DNA of 64,000 nucleotides from assembly GCA_029260075.1 (NCBI GenBank), contig JAJDDY010000039.1, positions 1 through 64,000 on the forward strand, written 5' to 3'. Of this stretch, positions 9,063 through 17,448 are shown in pieces. How positions within the stretch are numbered: position 1 is the stretch's first letter; the number at the start of each line of letters is the position of its first letter. Origin of the DNA: Phycisphaerae bacterium (lineage in GTDB: Bacteria; Planctomycetota; Phycisphaerae; UBA1845). Made by a program: the position numbers and the translations under genes. The notes under the pieces were generated by a model. The model made no database searches. It was not told where the DNA came from and was given only the letters and a program-made list of their open reading frames with translations.

Positions 9063-10855
9063 GGGCGTCGATCTAGGGCTGCCGTTGAATCATTTGGACG
9101 CGTGTCCTCAAGATCGTTATCTGACGTGGCCCGTTTCGCGACGGATAGAATGCCATCAAGGACTTCGCCAACCTCTGGGTCCAGACCACTGCTCGCGACG
9201 TGTCGCGCAAGAATATGAAAGCGTGTTTTTCTCAGCAGATTTGGCAGTTCGAGCCGTTCAAAAAACTCATTGAAAACACGCTCCAGGAAGTCGTCGGACG
9301 CCTTCGTGTCGTACCACCACCGATCAAATCGATCACGAATGGCCGCCGGAGGTACAAACTCCCGGATGCAACTGTCCATCGTCTCACGCCACCGCGCGGA
9401 TTCTGAGGGCTCAAACAGAGGCCCAACGCCTAATCGACGGACCTCATCCTCCGCGTACGCCCGAAGTGTTTCTGGCTGGCAGAGATAATTCTCGATTTCC
9501 CGCCGGTGCCACATGGTCAGCACAAGCATTTCCGTGCTTTCCAATTCCTTTTCCAAGCGATCAAACAGGCCGAATCCTACCAAGTCGGGCTTGGCGGCCC
9601 GAAGTCCATGAAAGTGATGTGCCGCTTGGCTAGGTTGGTTTTGCACATAGTGGACAAACGGTCGGTCTAAGTACGGCGATACTGGATGGCCTATTCGCTG
9701 CGCGAATTGTTGAAGGATCGCGAGATCCGTTGCCCCTTCGAGGTAAAGAACCCATCCCGTTTGTTCAGCTTGATAGTACTGATCGAAACCGATTTCGCTT
9801 AGGGACTTCAGAACTTGGCTACCCCTGTCATCGATTCTGCGTGGTTTGCCAAGAAAGGCTACGACGACGTCTCGGCGGGCGGCCTCGTTGAGAAGAACCT
9901 CGGAGTGGCTTGCAGCAACAATCTGACATCCTGTCTCGCGCGCCACGTCCGTCAAGAGCTGGTAGATTTGCCGCTGACGAAGAATCTCCAAGTGGGCATC
10001 GGGCTCGTCCAGAAGCAGGACGCTATTGCGGTGCGAGTAAAAATAGGCGAGTATCAGAAGCGTTTGCTGAAGGCCCCGTCCGCTACACGAAAGATCAAGT
10101 GAAGGCCCTGAGCGTTCGCGAAAACTCATTGTGATTTCGCCGCGTTGATCTAAATAAGTCGGTGCTTCGATAGTGACGCCAAATAGCGTATGTATATGAT
10201 CTGCGACTTGTTTCCAGCGCTCTTCACCATCTTCGCCTATACAAATGCTGAAACACAGATTGCGGAGGACTTCAGCCGTTCTTCCCTCGCCGATACGGAC
10301 CTTGATGGCCCCAGGGTCGATCCGTAACTCAGCGGCGGCCAACCCGGACATCGGAGGAAGAAATGCGACGTTGATACCGAGGGCTTCAACCGGTATCGCC
10401 ATGCGGGAGGGATGCTTCGCTTCTTCCGTGCGCACAGGCCTGCAATGGAGCTGCTCCTTGCTACTGTAGTCGAACTCCAGGCCGCACTTCCACGCCGTGC
10501 TTTCCGTGACACCTTCCACGAGCACTTCAACACGAATGTTCTTGGTCTTCTGTATTCCCTCTTCCTGCCGTGTATCACGCACATGTAGGTTGCGCCATAG
10601 TTGCTTCGCGTCTGGTAACGGGATAGCAATAAGGTCTCGACGGTTGATCGCCACACCGGCGCGCTTACGGTCATCAGTAGTCGACGTTCCGTGTTTTTCC
10701 GTCCATCGATTCAGGCCGAGCTCCCACAGCGCCAGCGCCTGGAGCGCAGTGGTTTTTCCCGAATTGTTAGGACCGATGAAAACGACCGGGTTACCTAGTT
10801 CGATCTCCGCGAATTCGAATCGCTTGAAGTGGCGCAAGGTGAGCTTAGTCAGCAT
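9059..10855 (-). CDS. OLD-like AAA/ABC-ATPase with TOPRIM-like C-terminus
   Basis: This 598-residue protein starts MLTKLTLRHFKRF. It has Walker A GPNNSGKT (28-35), a degenerate signature SCSGRGLQQ (about 260) and Walker B VLLLDEPDAHL (about 285), the SMC/RecF-like layout of OLD and AAA_15/21 ATPases. The C-terminal half has YLEGATDLAIL (about 380), resembling the start of an OLD-type TOPRIM nuclease domain, and the WHRREIENYL motif seen in DUF4435-like proteins. Family members act in phage defence or DNA repair as nucleases. No second defence gene is adjacent. The frame stays open upstream, but that part would overlap the aldehyde dehydrogenase gene and lacks similarity, so ATG 10855 is used. 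It overlaps the MacB-type permease gene by ATGA, an unusual partner. Confidence 0.75.
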   Translation of the reverse strand: MLTKLTLRHFKRFEFAEIELGNPVVFIGPNNSGKTTALQALALWELGLNRWTEKHGTSTTDDRKRAGVAINRRDLIAIPLPDAKQLWRNLHVRDTRQEEGIQKTKNIRVEVLVEGVTESTAWKCGLEFDYSSKEQLHCRPVRTEEAKHPSRMAIPVEALGINVAFLPPMSGLAAAELRIDPGAIKVRIGEGRTAEVLRNLCFSICIGEDGEERWKQVADHIHTLFGVTIEAPTYLDQRGEITMSFRERSGPSLDLSCSGRGLQQTLLILAYFYSHRNSVLLLDEPDAHLEILRQRQIYQLLTDVARETGCQIVAASHSEVLLNEAARRDVVVAFLGKPRRIDDRGSQVLKSLSEIGFDQYYQAEQTGWVLYLEGATDLAILQQFAQRIGHPVSPYLDRPFVHYVQNQPSQAAHHFHGLRAAKPDLVGFGLFDRLEKELESTEMLVLTMWHRREIENYLCQPETLRAYAEDEVRRLGVGPLFEPSESARWRETMDSCIREFVPPAAIRDRFDRWWYDTKASDDFLERVFNEFFERLELPNLLRKTRFHILARHVASSGLDPEVGEVLDGILSVAKRATSDNDLEDTRPNDSTAALDRRP

Positions 10856-10928
10856 GGTGTTGACCCAAGATAGCAGCCTTCGGATCGAAGCGTGCGACGT
10901 GTCGCATGGTCCGCGATACAGGCGAACG

Positions 10929-12452
10929 TCATCCGCCGAACTTGATCCCCTGCGCCAGCGGTAGTTCTGTCGTGTAGTTGATCGTATTGGTCTGTCGGCG
11001 CATGTAGGCTCGCCAGGCGTCGGAGCCGGACTCTCGGCCGCCGCCTGTTTCCTTTTCACCACCGAACGCCCCGCCGATTTCCGCGCCGCTCGTGCCAATG
11101 TTCACGTTGGCAATGCCGCAATCGCTACCGGTGTGGGCCAGGAAACGCTCGGCCTCCAGTAGGTTTCGCGTGAAGATGGCGGAGCTCAAACCCTGCGGCA
11201 CGTCGTTGTGCAGGTGGATGGCTTCGTCGAGCGTTTTGTAACCGATGATGTAGAGAATCGGTGCAAACGTTTCGTCCTGAACGATCTGAAACTCGTTGCG
11301 GGCTGAGGCGATGCACGGCGTGACGTAGCATCCGCTGGCGTATTGCTGACCCTCCAGCTTTTCGCCTCCGCAAAGTATTTCGCCGCCCTCCTGTTTGATG
11401 GTGGCGATGGCGGTCATCATGGTGTCGACCGCCTTCGTGTCGATCAACGGTCCCATCAGCGTGCCGGACTCCATCGGGTTGCCGATGTTGACTTGCTTGT
11501 AGGCGGCGAGGAGCCGTTCGACCAGCTCGCTTCGCATCGACTCGTGTACAATGATTCGTCGTGTCGACGTGCATCGTTGTCCGGCCGTGCCCACGGCGCC
11601 GAACAAGATCGCCGGGACGACGAGGGCCATGTCCGCCTCGGGTGTCACGATGATGGCATTGTTTCCGCCGAGTTCGAGTATCGATCGACCCAGACGCTTG
11701 CCGACGACTTCGCCAACGCGATAACCCATGTTGCAACTTCCGGTGGCGGACACGAGCGGAATGCGACGGTCTTCGAGCAATCGCTCGCCAACGGAGCTAC
11801 CCCTTCCGATCACGAGACTGAAGATGGCCGGGTCGGCGCCCGTCGCCTTGCACACACGTTCGGCGATCTTCGTACACGCAATCGCGGTCAACGGAGTTTG
11901 CGATGAAGGCTTCCAAAGCACGGCGTCGCCGCACACAGACGCCAGCGCACCGTTCCACGACCATACAGCCACGGGAAAGTTGAAGGCGGAGATGACGCCG
12001 ACCACGCCAAGCGGATGCCACTGTTCGTACATTCGGTGACCCGGACGCTCCGAGTGCATGGTGAGCCCGTAAAGCTGTCGCGAGAGGCCGACCGCGAAGT
12101 CGCAAATGTCGATCATCTCCTGAACCTCACCGCCCCCTTCGGGAAGAATTTTTCCCATCTCCAAGGTGACGAGCGCGCCGAGGTCGGCCTTGGCCTCGCG
12201 CAGGGCGTTGCCGAGTTGGCGAACCGTCTCGCCGCGCACGGGTGCGGGCAGGACGCGCCAACTCAGAAAGGCTTCGTGGGCTCGGTGCGCGATCTGGTCA
12301 TACTCGTCGGTCGTGACCTGCGTGACGGATGCGAGCGTCGAGCCATCGCCCGGCGACTTCGATTCCAGCGTGTCGCCGCTTCCGATCCACTCGCCACAGA
12401 ACCCCCCGGCGTTAACCGATTCGATGCCCAATCGACGTAGAATATCATTCAT
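10929..12452 (-). CDS. Aldehyde dehydrogenase, ALDH7 (antiquitin/AASADH) type
   Basis: This 507-residue NAD-dependent aldehyde dehydrogenase most resembles the antiquitin group, which oxidises alpha-aminoadipate semialdehyde/piperideine-6-carboxylate in lysine breakdown. Evidence is the SAFNFPVAVWSWN stretch, the catalytic glutamate in LELGGNNAI, the nucleophile C294 in GQRCTSTRR, and the C-terminal GGEKETGGGRESGSDAW followed by YMRRQTNTINY, which are diagnostic of ALDH7. Length is normal. It stands alone, about 74 bases upstream of the ATPase gene start, with no other lysine-degradation genes nearby, so the physiological substrate is inferred. Confidence 0.85.
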   Translation of the reverse strand: MNDILRRLGIESVNAGGFCGEWIGSGDTLESKSPGDGSTLASVTQVTTDEYDQIAHRAHEAFLSWRVLPAPVRGETVRQLGNALREAKADLGALVTLEMGKILPEGGGEVQEMIDICDFAVGLSRQLYGLTMHSERPGHRMYEQWHPLGVVGVISAFNFPVAVWSWNGALASVCGDAVLWKPSSQTPLTAIACTKIAERVCKATGADPAIFSLVIGRGSSVGERLLEDRRIPLVSATGSCNMGYRVGEVVGKRLGRSILELGGNNAIIVTPEADMALVVPAILFGAVGTAGQRCTSTRRIIVHESMRSELVERLLAAYKQVNIGNPMESGTLMGPLIDTKAVDTMMTAIATIKQEGGEILCGGEKLEGQQYASGCYVTPCIASARNEFQIVQDETFAPILYIIGYKTLDEAIHLHNDVPQGLSSAIFTRNLLEAERFLAHTGSDCGIANVNIGTSGAEIGGAFGGEKETGGGRESGSDAWRAYMRRQTNTINYTTELPLAQGIKFGG

Positions 12453-12545
12453 CGTTGCTACTCACTTGACGTCCAGAATTATCCAAGACCGAAGGATAGT
12501 AGAGCAGGCGTGGGAGTCAAGGATTGCGCAGACAAGACGACCCCG

Positions 12546-13061
12546 TCAATCGATGACGGTTGGCCGGCGGTGTTGGGAGGCTTTGGCGGCTTGCGGAGAG
12601 AACCTCGTGCCGCACTCCGGACAGCGATTGCTTCGGTTGCCGCGTAGATCGTAACCACACTCGACACAAAGTCCGTAGTGGGTTCGCCACCGCCTGCGGA
12701 ATGGACCGCGAACGACGGGAACGATGCAGAGTAGGGAAAGCGAGAACGTGCTGAACCAGAAGGGGAACACCAACCAGGTCCGGCGATAGGGACCGCTACG
12801 GTTGGTACTTAGAAAAAACGAACTCTTGATGGGCGCGGGTTCATAGTCGAGTCGGCTGCGAAACTCGGTAGCCGACGCGGTCTTGGTGGGCAGACTCAAC
12901 AATTCCAACCCGCAACGACCGTCCTTCAAGTAGATCCAGAGCGACTTGTCGAGCGTCACGTCGTAGCGATACCATTCGGGTTCGTTGTGGCTCTTGTGCC
13001 ACATTGAAATGCTGTAAGGCAGCCCGACGAGTGACGCGATGGCTAGGATTTTCCAGATCAT
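12546..13061 (-). CDS. Membrane protein with C-terminal zinc ribbon
   Basis: This 171-residue protein has an N-terminal hydrophobic segment (MIWKILAIASLVGLPYSI), an extracytoplasmic region, a second membrane segment (about 97-118) and a C-terminal zinc ribbon CVECGYDLRGN-x5-CPECG. Ribbons of exactly this type recur in many planctomycete membrane proteins of unknown function. The start at ATG 13061 is chosen because it opens directly into the membrane segment; the upstream extension is low-complexity and overlaps a repeat region. No operon partner is obvious. Confidence 0.6.
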   Translation of the reverse strand: MIWKILAIASLVGLPYSISMWHKSHNEPEWYRYDVTLDKSLWIYLKDGRCGLELLSLPTKTASATEFRSRLDYEPAPIKSSFFLSTNRSGPYRRTWLVFPFWFSTFSLSLLCIVPVVRGPFRRRWRTHYGLCVECGYDLRGNRSNRCPECGTRFSPQAAKASQHRRPTVID

Positions 13062-13221
13062 ACAGGGTCCGTGGCCGCGTGTGGCGATACCGATCCGTAG
13101 TCTGCGATCATGCCGATGTCCGTCTGTGTAACTGTGCCCGACGAGTTTGGCCCGATCCATCGACTGTCGTCCATCATACGCCGTCGTGTACGCCCAAAGC
13201 AAGCGCTATTTGGGTTGGCCT

Positions 13222-13441
13222 GCTGCAGCGGGGTGCATGACAGAATCGGCGGCATTTATCAGAGAACAGGGCGCGAGCCCTGTGACGGGTCTGGTATCGA
13301 CGAAGCGCTGTGCTCGTTCGTATCATGTCTGTGGGCTTGCGCCACAGCTCTGACAGGGCGTGCCGCCTTCAACGTGGTTGTTGAACGACCCGCATAATCT
13401 GTCACACACCCGCTGCAGCGGGTGCGTGACGAAATCGGCGG
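13222..13441. repeat. Family E repeat, two copies of the tail in a gene-free gap
   Basis: GCTGCAGCGGGGTGCATGAC followed by AGAATCGGCGG (13222-13252) recurs as CCGCTGCAGCGGGTGCGTGAC followed by GAAATCGGCGG (about 13406-13441) and again at 62204-62232. Between the copies, TCAGAG and GCTCTGA boundary words enclose GC-rich inverted stretches. The whole gap 13062-13625 holds no supported gene; the segment 13500-13560 also carries a fragment of family B (CTCCCTCACGGTCGTGGC). Confidence 0.55.
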
Positions 13442-13625
13442 ATCTATGAGTCGCCGTGCGGAACGGCCGATTCATACGGAAATGGCTCAATGCACGCGTG
13501 CCATTCAACCACTCCCTCACGGTCGTGGCTCTGATCAGGCGCATCCATACCGCCGAACGCCTCACGCACCCTGCTGCAGCGCGTTCCGTCGCTATTGCGT
13601 CTCCTCAACACGCGCGCACCGGCCG

Positions 13626-14465
13626 CTACCGATTGGATGGCGAAATCAACTCGGCGTGACGCGCTTCGATCCACCCGCTCTTGCCGTCAGCCAGCGTCAG
13701 CTCCCACCAATCTCCGTTTGTCGTTTCTTGTAAGACAAACTCCACGCCGGGCTGTAGCGGCTGCTCGAACTTACGCTGCCAACCCGTTCCCGGTCCCTTG
13801 TAGACCACAACGTCCAAGCTCGTGACCACGCCCTCGGGCGCGTTGCGATCCGACCATCGAGAAGACGCCACCGATATCGTCGAAGCCGTAGCCACAACCG
13901 CCATCGAAATCGCGAGTATCGCAATCGATCGCGACGGGACGAAACTTCGTAGGGTCAGGAGCAACCAGAACAACAGGTAAGCCGCGACGGCGGTCTTCAT
14001 TCGCCCCGAGAGCGAAGTCTGGAAGTGCCAGAAAAACACGCTCCTGATAACAGTGCTTCGGCGTGTTCGTTGGATTGTTGTAAGGCAACGCTGGCGTGCC
14101 ACCTTAAGGTTTTCGACGAGCATGTGGTTTTGAGGGATGAGCCTTTCGGCGCGGCGATAGTGGAGAATCGCTCGACCCAGATCGCCGGCTTGTAGGTAAC
14201 TGTTGGCCAGGTTGTATTCCAGTCGACCGTTGACCACGCCACCGCTGACGATACTTTGAAATCGCTGTGCAGCTTGGCGGAAAAGCCTCCTTGCACGATC
14301 CGGCTTGTCCGCTTGAATTTCCTGGGCCTCGTCGAAGTCGGCCAGCGCCTGCGCGAACACGTCGCGATCGGGCGCGAGCGCGAGTAGCACGCGGTCATCA
14401 GCGACGGACGCACTGACAAGAGGAAGCAGCGCCGCCAGCGCAAGTATGATGGCGCGTTTAGTCAT
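13626..14465 (-). CDS. batE: BatE-like TPR/SH3 membrane protein
   Basis: This 279-residue protein ends the Bat operon. A signal peptide (MTKRAIILALAALLPLVSAS) is followed by TPR-like helices (about 45-130, with NLANSYLQAGDLGRAILHYR as a clear unit), two membrane segments (about 170-210) and a C-terminal bacterial SH3 domain (VVVYKGPGTGWQRKF, then SGWIEARHAELI). That order is typical of BatE. The ATG overlaps the batD stop (ATGA). Bat proteins were first linked to aerotolerance in Bacteroides and are thought to form an envelope complex; the molecular role is not settled. Confidence 0.8.
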   Translation of the reverse strand: MTKRAIILALAALLPLVSASVADDRVLLALAPDRDVFAQALADFDEAQEIQADKPDRARRLFRQAAQRFQSIVSGGVVNGRLEYNLANSYLQAGDLGRAILHYRRAERLIPQNHMLVENLKVARQRCLTTIQRTRRSTVIRSVFFWHFQTSLSGRMKTAVAAYLLFWLLLTLRSFVPSRSIAILAISMAVVATASTISVASSRWSDRNAPEGVVTSLDVVVYKGPGTGWQRKFEQPLQPGVEFVLQETTNGDWWELTLADGKSGWIEARHAELISPSNR

Positions 14466-16264
14466 GAGCGATGTTTCTCGATTTTCTTGATCCATGTTCG
14501 AACACGCGTCGCGTATTGCTTCGGCGACACGTCCTCTCCGGCGCCGGGCGCATAGCGCGACGCGTCGCAGTTTTCAAGGAATTCTACAATCTGCGCAGCG
14601 ACCGCTTCTGAGAATCGGTGGCTGGCTAGCGTAGTTCGGACCTCGGATGGCGTAAGCGTGCCCGACCCCAGACCGAATCGATCGGCCACGTAGTTGGTCA
14701 TTGCTTCGGCCAAGCCGTGCAACTGCTCGTGATCGCCCGCGCCACGAATGGCCAGCTTGATCGATCGGTGCGCGCGACGGGACGCGCCGCTGCGCCGCGC
14801 GAAACTGGAATCCGTCTTCAACCTAGCCCGGTGTCTTGTCGTTAGGGCTACCACCATCCAAATCATCGGAGCCGCAAGTAGCGACGTGAGCCACGGCGGC
14901 GTCAATGCGAATGCTTGGTTGGCGAGGACGGCCTCGGCGTCGGTAAAGTTCGGTGAGATTCCTCCGGTAAGCACGGTGAGCGCGGTCCCCTTCGACGCAG
15001 CCTCCGGCGCCTCGGCGGTGAAGACCGTCGTGCCGTCGTCCGGCGGTGGATCGACGGAGATGGCAATCGGATCGCTGGTCAACGTCACATACGCCTCCGC
15101 TCTCGGATCGAAGTGCGACCAGGAAATGGGCGGGATGGTCTGCTCGCCAACTTGCTTAGGGAAGACGGCGCGGCGAAAGACCTTCGCCCTTCCCTCCACG
15201 TCTCCGACGAGTTCGTCCTTGGTGAAATCGAAGCGGCTGGCGAGTTGTGGTTGTTTTGCAAGGTCGGGACCGGCCACGCCGTCCATGGAACTTCCGCTAA
15301 GGCTTATCGTAAGTGTGATCGGTTGACCCTGCTCTACGCGCGTGGGCTTCGCCGTGACCCTTAGATTGAAGCGACCGATAGCGCCTGTGTAGTCTGCGGG
15401 GCGACCCTTTTCCGGCGGGCTTTTGACCTCAATCACGATCGCCTCGGCGCGGGCGACCTCTCGGCGACTCATGGAAACTTCATTTCTACCGAAAAAACCA
15501 CGCCGAACGGCTGTCGGGTAGTTCGCGACGAAAAACACGGGACCGATGAGTAGCTCGCCCGCCTCTTCAGTGCGAATCGTTTTCGTGACGCGGTAGATGG
15601 TGTAGCGGTGTCGCTGGCCGTTGCTATCCGTAAGCCATCGCTCGCTGGTGGTGGCCTGCCCGTTCTGAAAAACGGACAGTTGCGACGACCGCAAGTCCAA
15701 CACCTGACGCAGAAGGTCCATCGCAATGCTTCGTCCGCCGATGACGACCTTGCGAATGCCGAAGGTCAGCGTCGCTGATACCGTCTCCGTGACGTAGAGC
15801 GATCGTGGATGCGCCTCGACGCTTGCATAAATGATGCGATCTGCTTGGGGCTTGTTCGACTGAACCGTGCGGCGCACGACGATGCGCTCAGCCTGTGATT
15901 GATACGATCGACCGCTAGCGCCCACGGATATTGGGCCGAGCATGTAGGTGCCCACGCGCTGAGCGCTAAGCTGCAGCACGTATGTGTAGGTGAGTCGCTG
16001 CGATCGGCGCCCGTTGATGATTTCAGTGAACGAGCTCATGGAGGGCGTGCTGTTGACCAGCTTGAGGCTTAGTCCATCAGGGATGTCAGTTTGTGGTGTG
16101 TCTGGTTTGCCGGTGTTGATGCACGCGAGCTGGACGTTGATCGTTTCACCAACTTCCAAGAAATTGGTCGGTAACTCAAGCCGCACCTGCGGGTCCTGCG
16201 CCATCGCGGTCGAGGCGACCAGCGCAACGACGCCGGCGATGATCTTGGTAACACCGGCCGACAT
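14462..16264 (-). CDS. batD: BatD-like oxygen tolerance protein
   Basis: This 600-residue BatD-family protein has a signal peptide (MSAGVTKIIAGVVALVASTA, then MAQ), several immunoglobulin-like beta domains (with TYVLQLSAQRVGTYMLGPI typical of the family), a single membrane segment near 490 and a cytoplasmic helical tail of some 100 residues. Its start codon shares a base with the batC stop (TAATG). It is the second BatD-like protein of the operon, the other being at 19705-20949. BatD is expected to face the periplasm and bind partners of the VWA proteins. Confidence 0.85.
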   Translation of the reverse strand: MSAGVTKIIAGVVALVASTAMAQDPQVRLELPTNFLEVGETINVQLACINTGKPDTPQTDIPDGLSLKLVNSTPSMSSFTEIINGRRSQRLTYTYVLQLSAQRVGTYMLGPISVGASGRSYQSQAERIVVRRTVQSNKPQADRIIYASVEAHPRSLYVTETVSATLTFGIRKVVIGGRSIAMDLLRQVLDLRSSQLSVFQNGQATTSERWLTDSNGQRHRYTIYRVTKTIRTEEAGELLIGPVFFVANYPTAVRRGFFGRNEVSMSRREVARAEAIVIEVKSPPEKGRPADYTGAIGRFNLRVTAKPTRVEQGQPITLTISLSGSSMDGVAGPDLAKQPQLASRFDFTKDELVGDVEGRAKVFRRAVFPKQVGEQTIPPISWSHFDPRAEAYVTLTSDPIAISVDPPPDDGTTVFTAEAPEAASKGTALTVLTGGISPNFTDAEAVLANQAFALTPPWLTSLLAAPMIWMVVALTTRHRARLKTDSSFARRSGASRRAHRSIKLAIRGAGDHEQLHGLAEAMTNYVADRFGLGSGTLTPSEVRTTLASHRFSEAVAAQIVEFLENCDASRYAPGAGEDVSPKQYATRVRTWIKKIEKHRS

Positions 16265-17448
16265 TACCAATCTTTCTCAACGCGGCGGACAGGGACAAGC
16301 TGTACTTTCTCCGCGCGCTTCTTCTCGCGTTCGCGCATGGCCTGCACCATCTCGCGCAGCTTACGCTCGGCCTGCTCGCGCGAGACGCGTTCCTCCTTCT
16401 GCTCGGCGGACTGTTCCTTCTGTTGTTCCTGCTTGTCCGCCTTCTGCTCGTCGCGTTGCTGTTGTTCTTGATCTTTCTTGTCTTGGTTCTTCTCGTCGTT
16501 CTTATCCTGTTTGTCGGACTCTTGTTTTTGGTCGTCTTTGTCTTTCTTGTCTTTCTTGTCTTCGTCCTTGTTTTCGTCGCTGTCTTGCTTCTTCTGCTCT
16601 TCCTTTTGTTGCCGCTTGATCTGTCGCCACATGGAGGCAGCTTTGTAGTTGGCGTCGCGAGCCGGTTTGTGGTTCGGATGATTGGCCAGCACGTCGTGAT
16701 ACTGTCGCATCGCGCTCTCGAACCGCTCAATCGCCAACTCCGGGTTGTCCAGGTTCTGGAGTGCCTCGGCATGGTCGCAAGTAGCCAAGCTGTATTTTGC
16801 GTCGGTCGCCAATTCATCTTGGTCAGCACCCGCCACACGCCGGAACGCATCACGTGCTTCGTCGAATTCGCCGCGTTCATAGTGCGCCAAGCCTTTGGAG
16901 AAGGCGATTTCTCGACTGTCGGGACGGAGTCGCTCCGCGTATTCGTAGGCTTGAAGCGCCAAGTCGGTGTCACCAGCGAGCAAGTTCTCGTTACCTTTGC
17001 TGACAGCTTGGGGGGCACTGAGCTTGGCGAAATCGCCGTCGAGATGTACGGACTCGGACGTCGGTGAGGCGCCGCTAGGATTCGTGGGGTGGCCGGCGGG
17101 CGAAGTCGCACCGAGCGGCGAGGCACCGTTTGAGTCTTGGGCACGCACAGATGCACACAAGAGGCAGACACCTGCGACCAACCGTATTAGCTGGTGCGTG
17201 AATCCTTTCTCGCGTGTACAGCCAACAAGCTGGTGCGTGAATCCTTTCTCGCACCTCTCCGTACGCGCATCCATATCCACGGGACGCTTCACTTTATTGA
17301 AGGCGGTTGGGACGAGATGGGAATCACGTCCCAGCAATGCGGATGGGACGAGATTGGAATAACGTCCCAGCGGATCATTCCTCAGCGGTGTTGGGGAATC
17401 GGATCGACGCGGGTTCTGCCTCATCCGTCGTGCTCCTGTTCGGCTCAT
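16264..17448 (-). CDS. batC: BatC-like TPR protein with repeat-derived N-terminus
   Basis: This 394-residue protein sits in the batC position. TPR helices cover about residues 135-265 (GNENLLAGDTDLALQAYEYA, KGLAHYERGEFDEARDAFRR). A Lys/Glu/Gln/Asp-rich charged segment (about 265-350) and a basic coiled coil follow, as in many BatC proteins. The start is firm: GAGGTGTCATC precedes an ATG that overlaps the batB stop. The N-terminal 87 residues are odd: GRYSNLVP, GRDSHLVP and two EKGFTHQL copies are translations of palindromic repeats found in intergenic DNA elsewhere in the window. A hydrophobic export-like segment appears only at 88-104 (LIRLVAGVCLLCASVRAQ), so the signal may be displaced. Confidence 0.8.
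   Translation of the reverse strand: MSRTGARRMRQNPRRSDSPTPLRNDPLGRYSNLVPSALLGRDSHLVPTAFNKVKRPVDMDARTERCEKGFTHQLVGCTREKGFTHQLIRLVAGVCLLCASVRAQDSNGASPLGATSPAGHPTNPSGASPTSESVHLDGDFAKLSAPQAVSKGNENLLAGDTDLALQAYEYAERLRPDSREIAFSKGLAHYERGEFDEARDAFRRVAGADQDELATDAKYSLATCDHAEALQNLDNPELAIERFESAMRQYHDVLANHPNHKPARDANYKAASMWRQIKRQQKEEQKKQDSDENKDEDKKDKKDKDDQKQESDKQDKNDEKNQDKKDQEQQQRDEQKADKQEQQKEQSAEQKEERVSREQAERKLREMVQAMREREKKRAEKVQLVPVRRVEKDW
17190..17368. repeat. Four palindromic units inside the batC reading frame
   Basis: Units at 17190-17213 and 17229-17256 share GGTGCGTGAATCCTTTCTCG. Units at 17309-17332 and 17345-17368 share GGGACGAGAT with near-inverse arms ATCACGTCCC and ATAACGTCCC. The same sequences are intergenic at 35479-35675 and 45558-45647. 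All four keep batC open. Confidence 0.85.

Noticed and set aside
16423..17067. Apparent multi-helix membrane protein opposite batC
   Set aside because: The leucine/valine-rich start is only the complement of the Lys/Glu/Asp-rich BatC segment.
17190..17256. CRISPR array
   Set aside because: Only two direct copies with a 15-base spacer, and the repeats also occur alone elsewhere.
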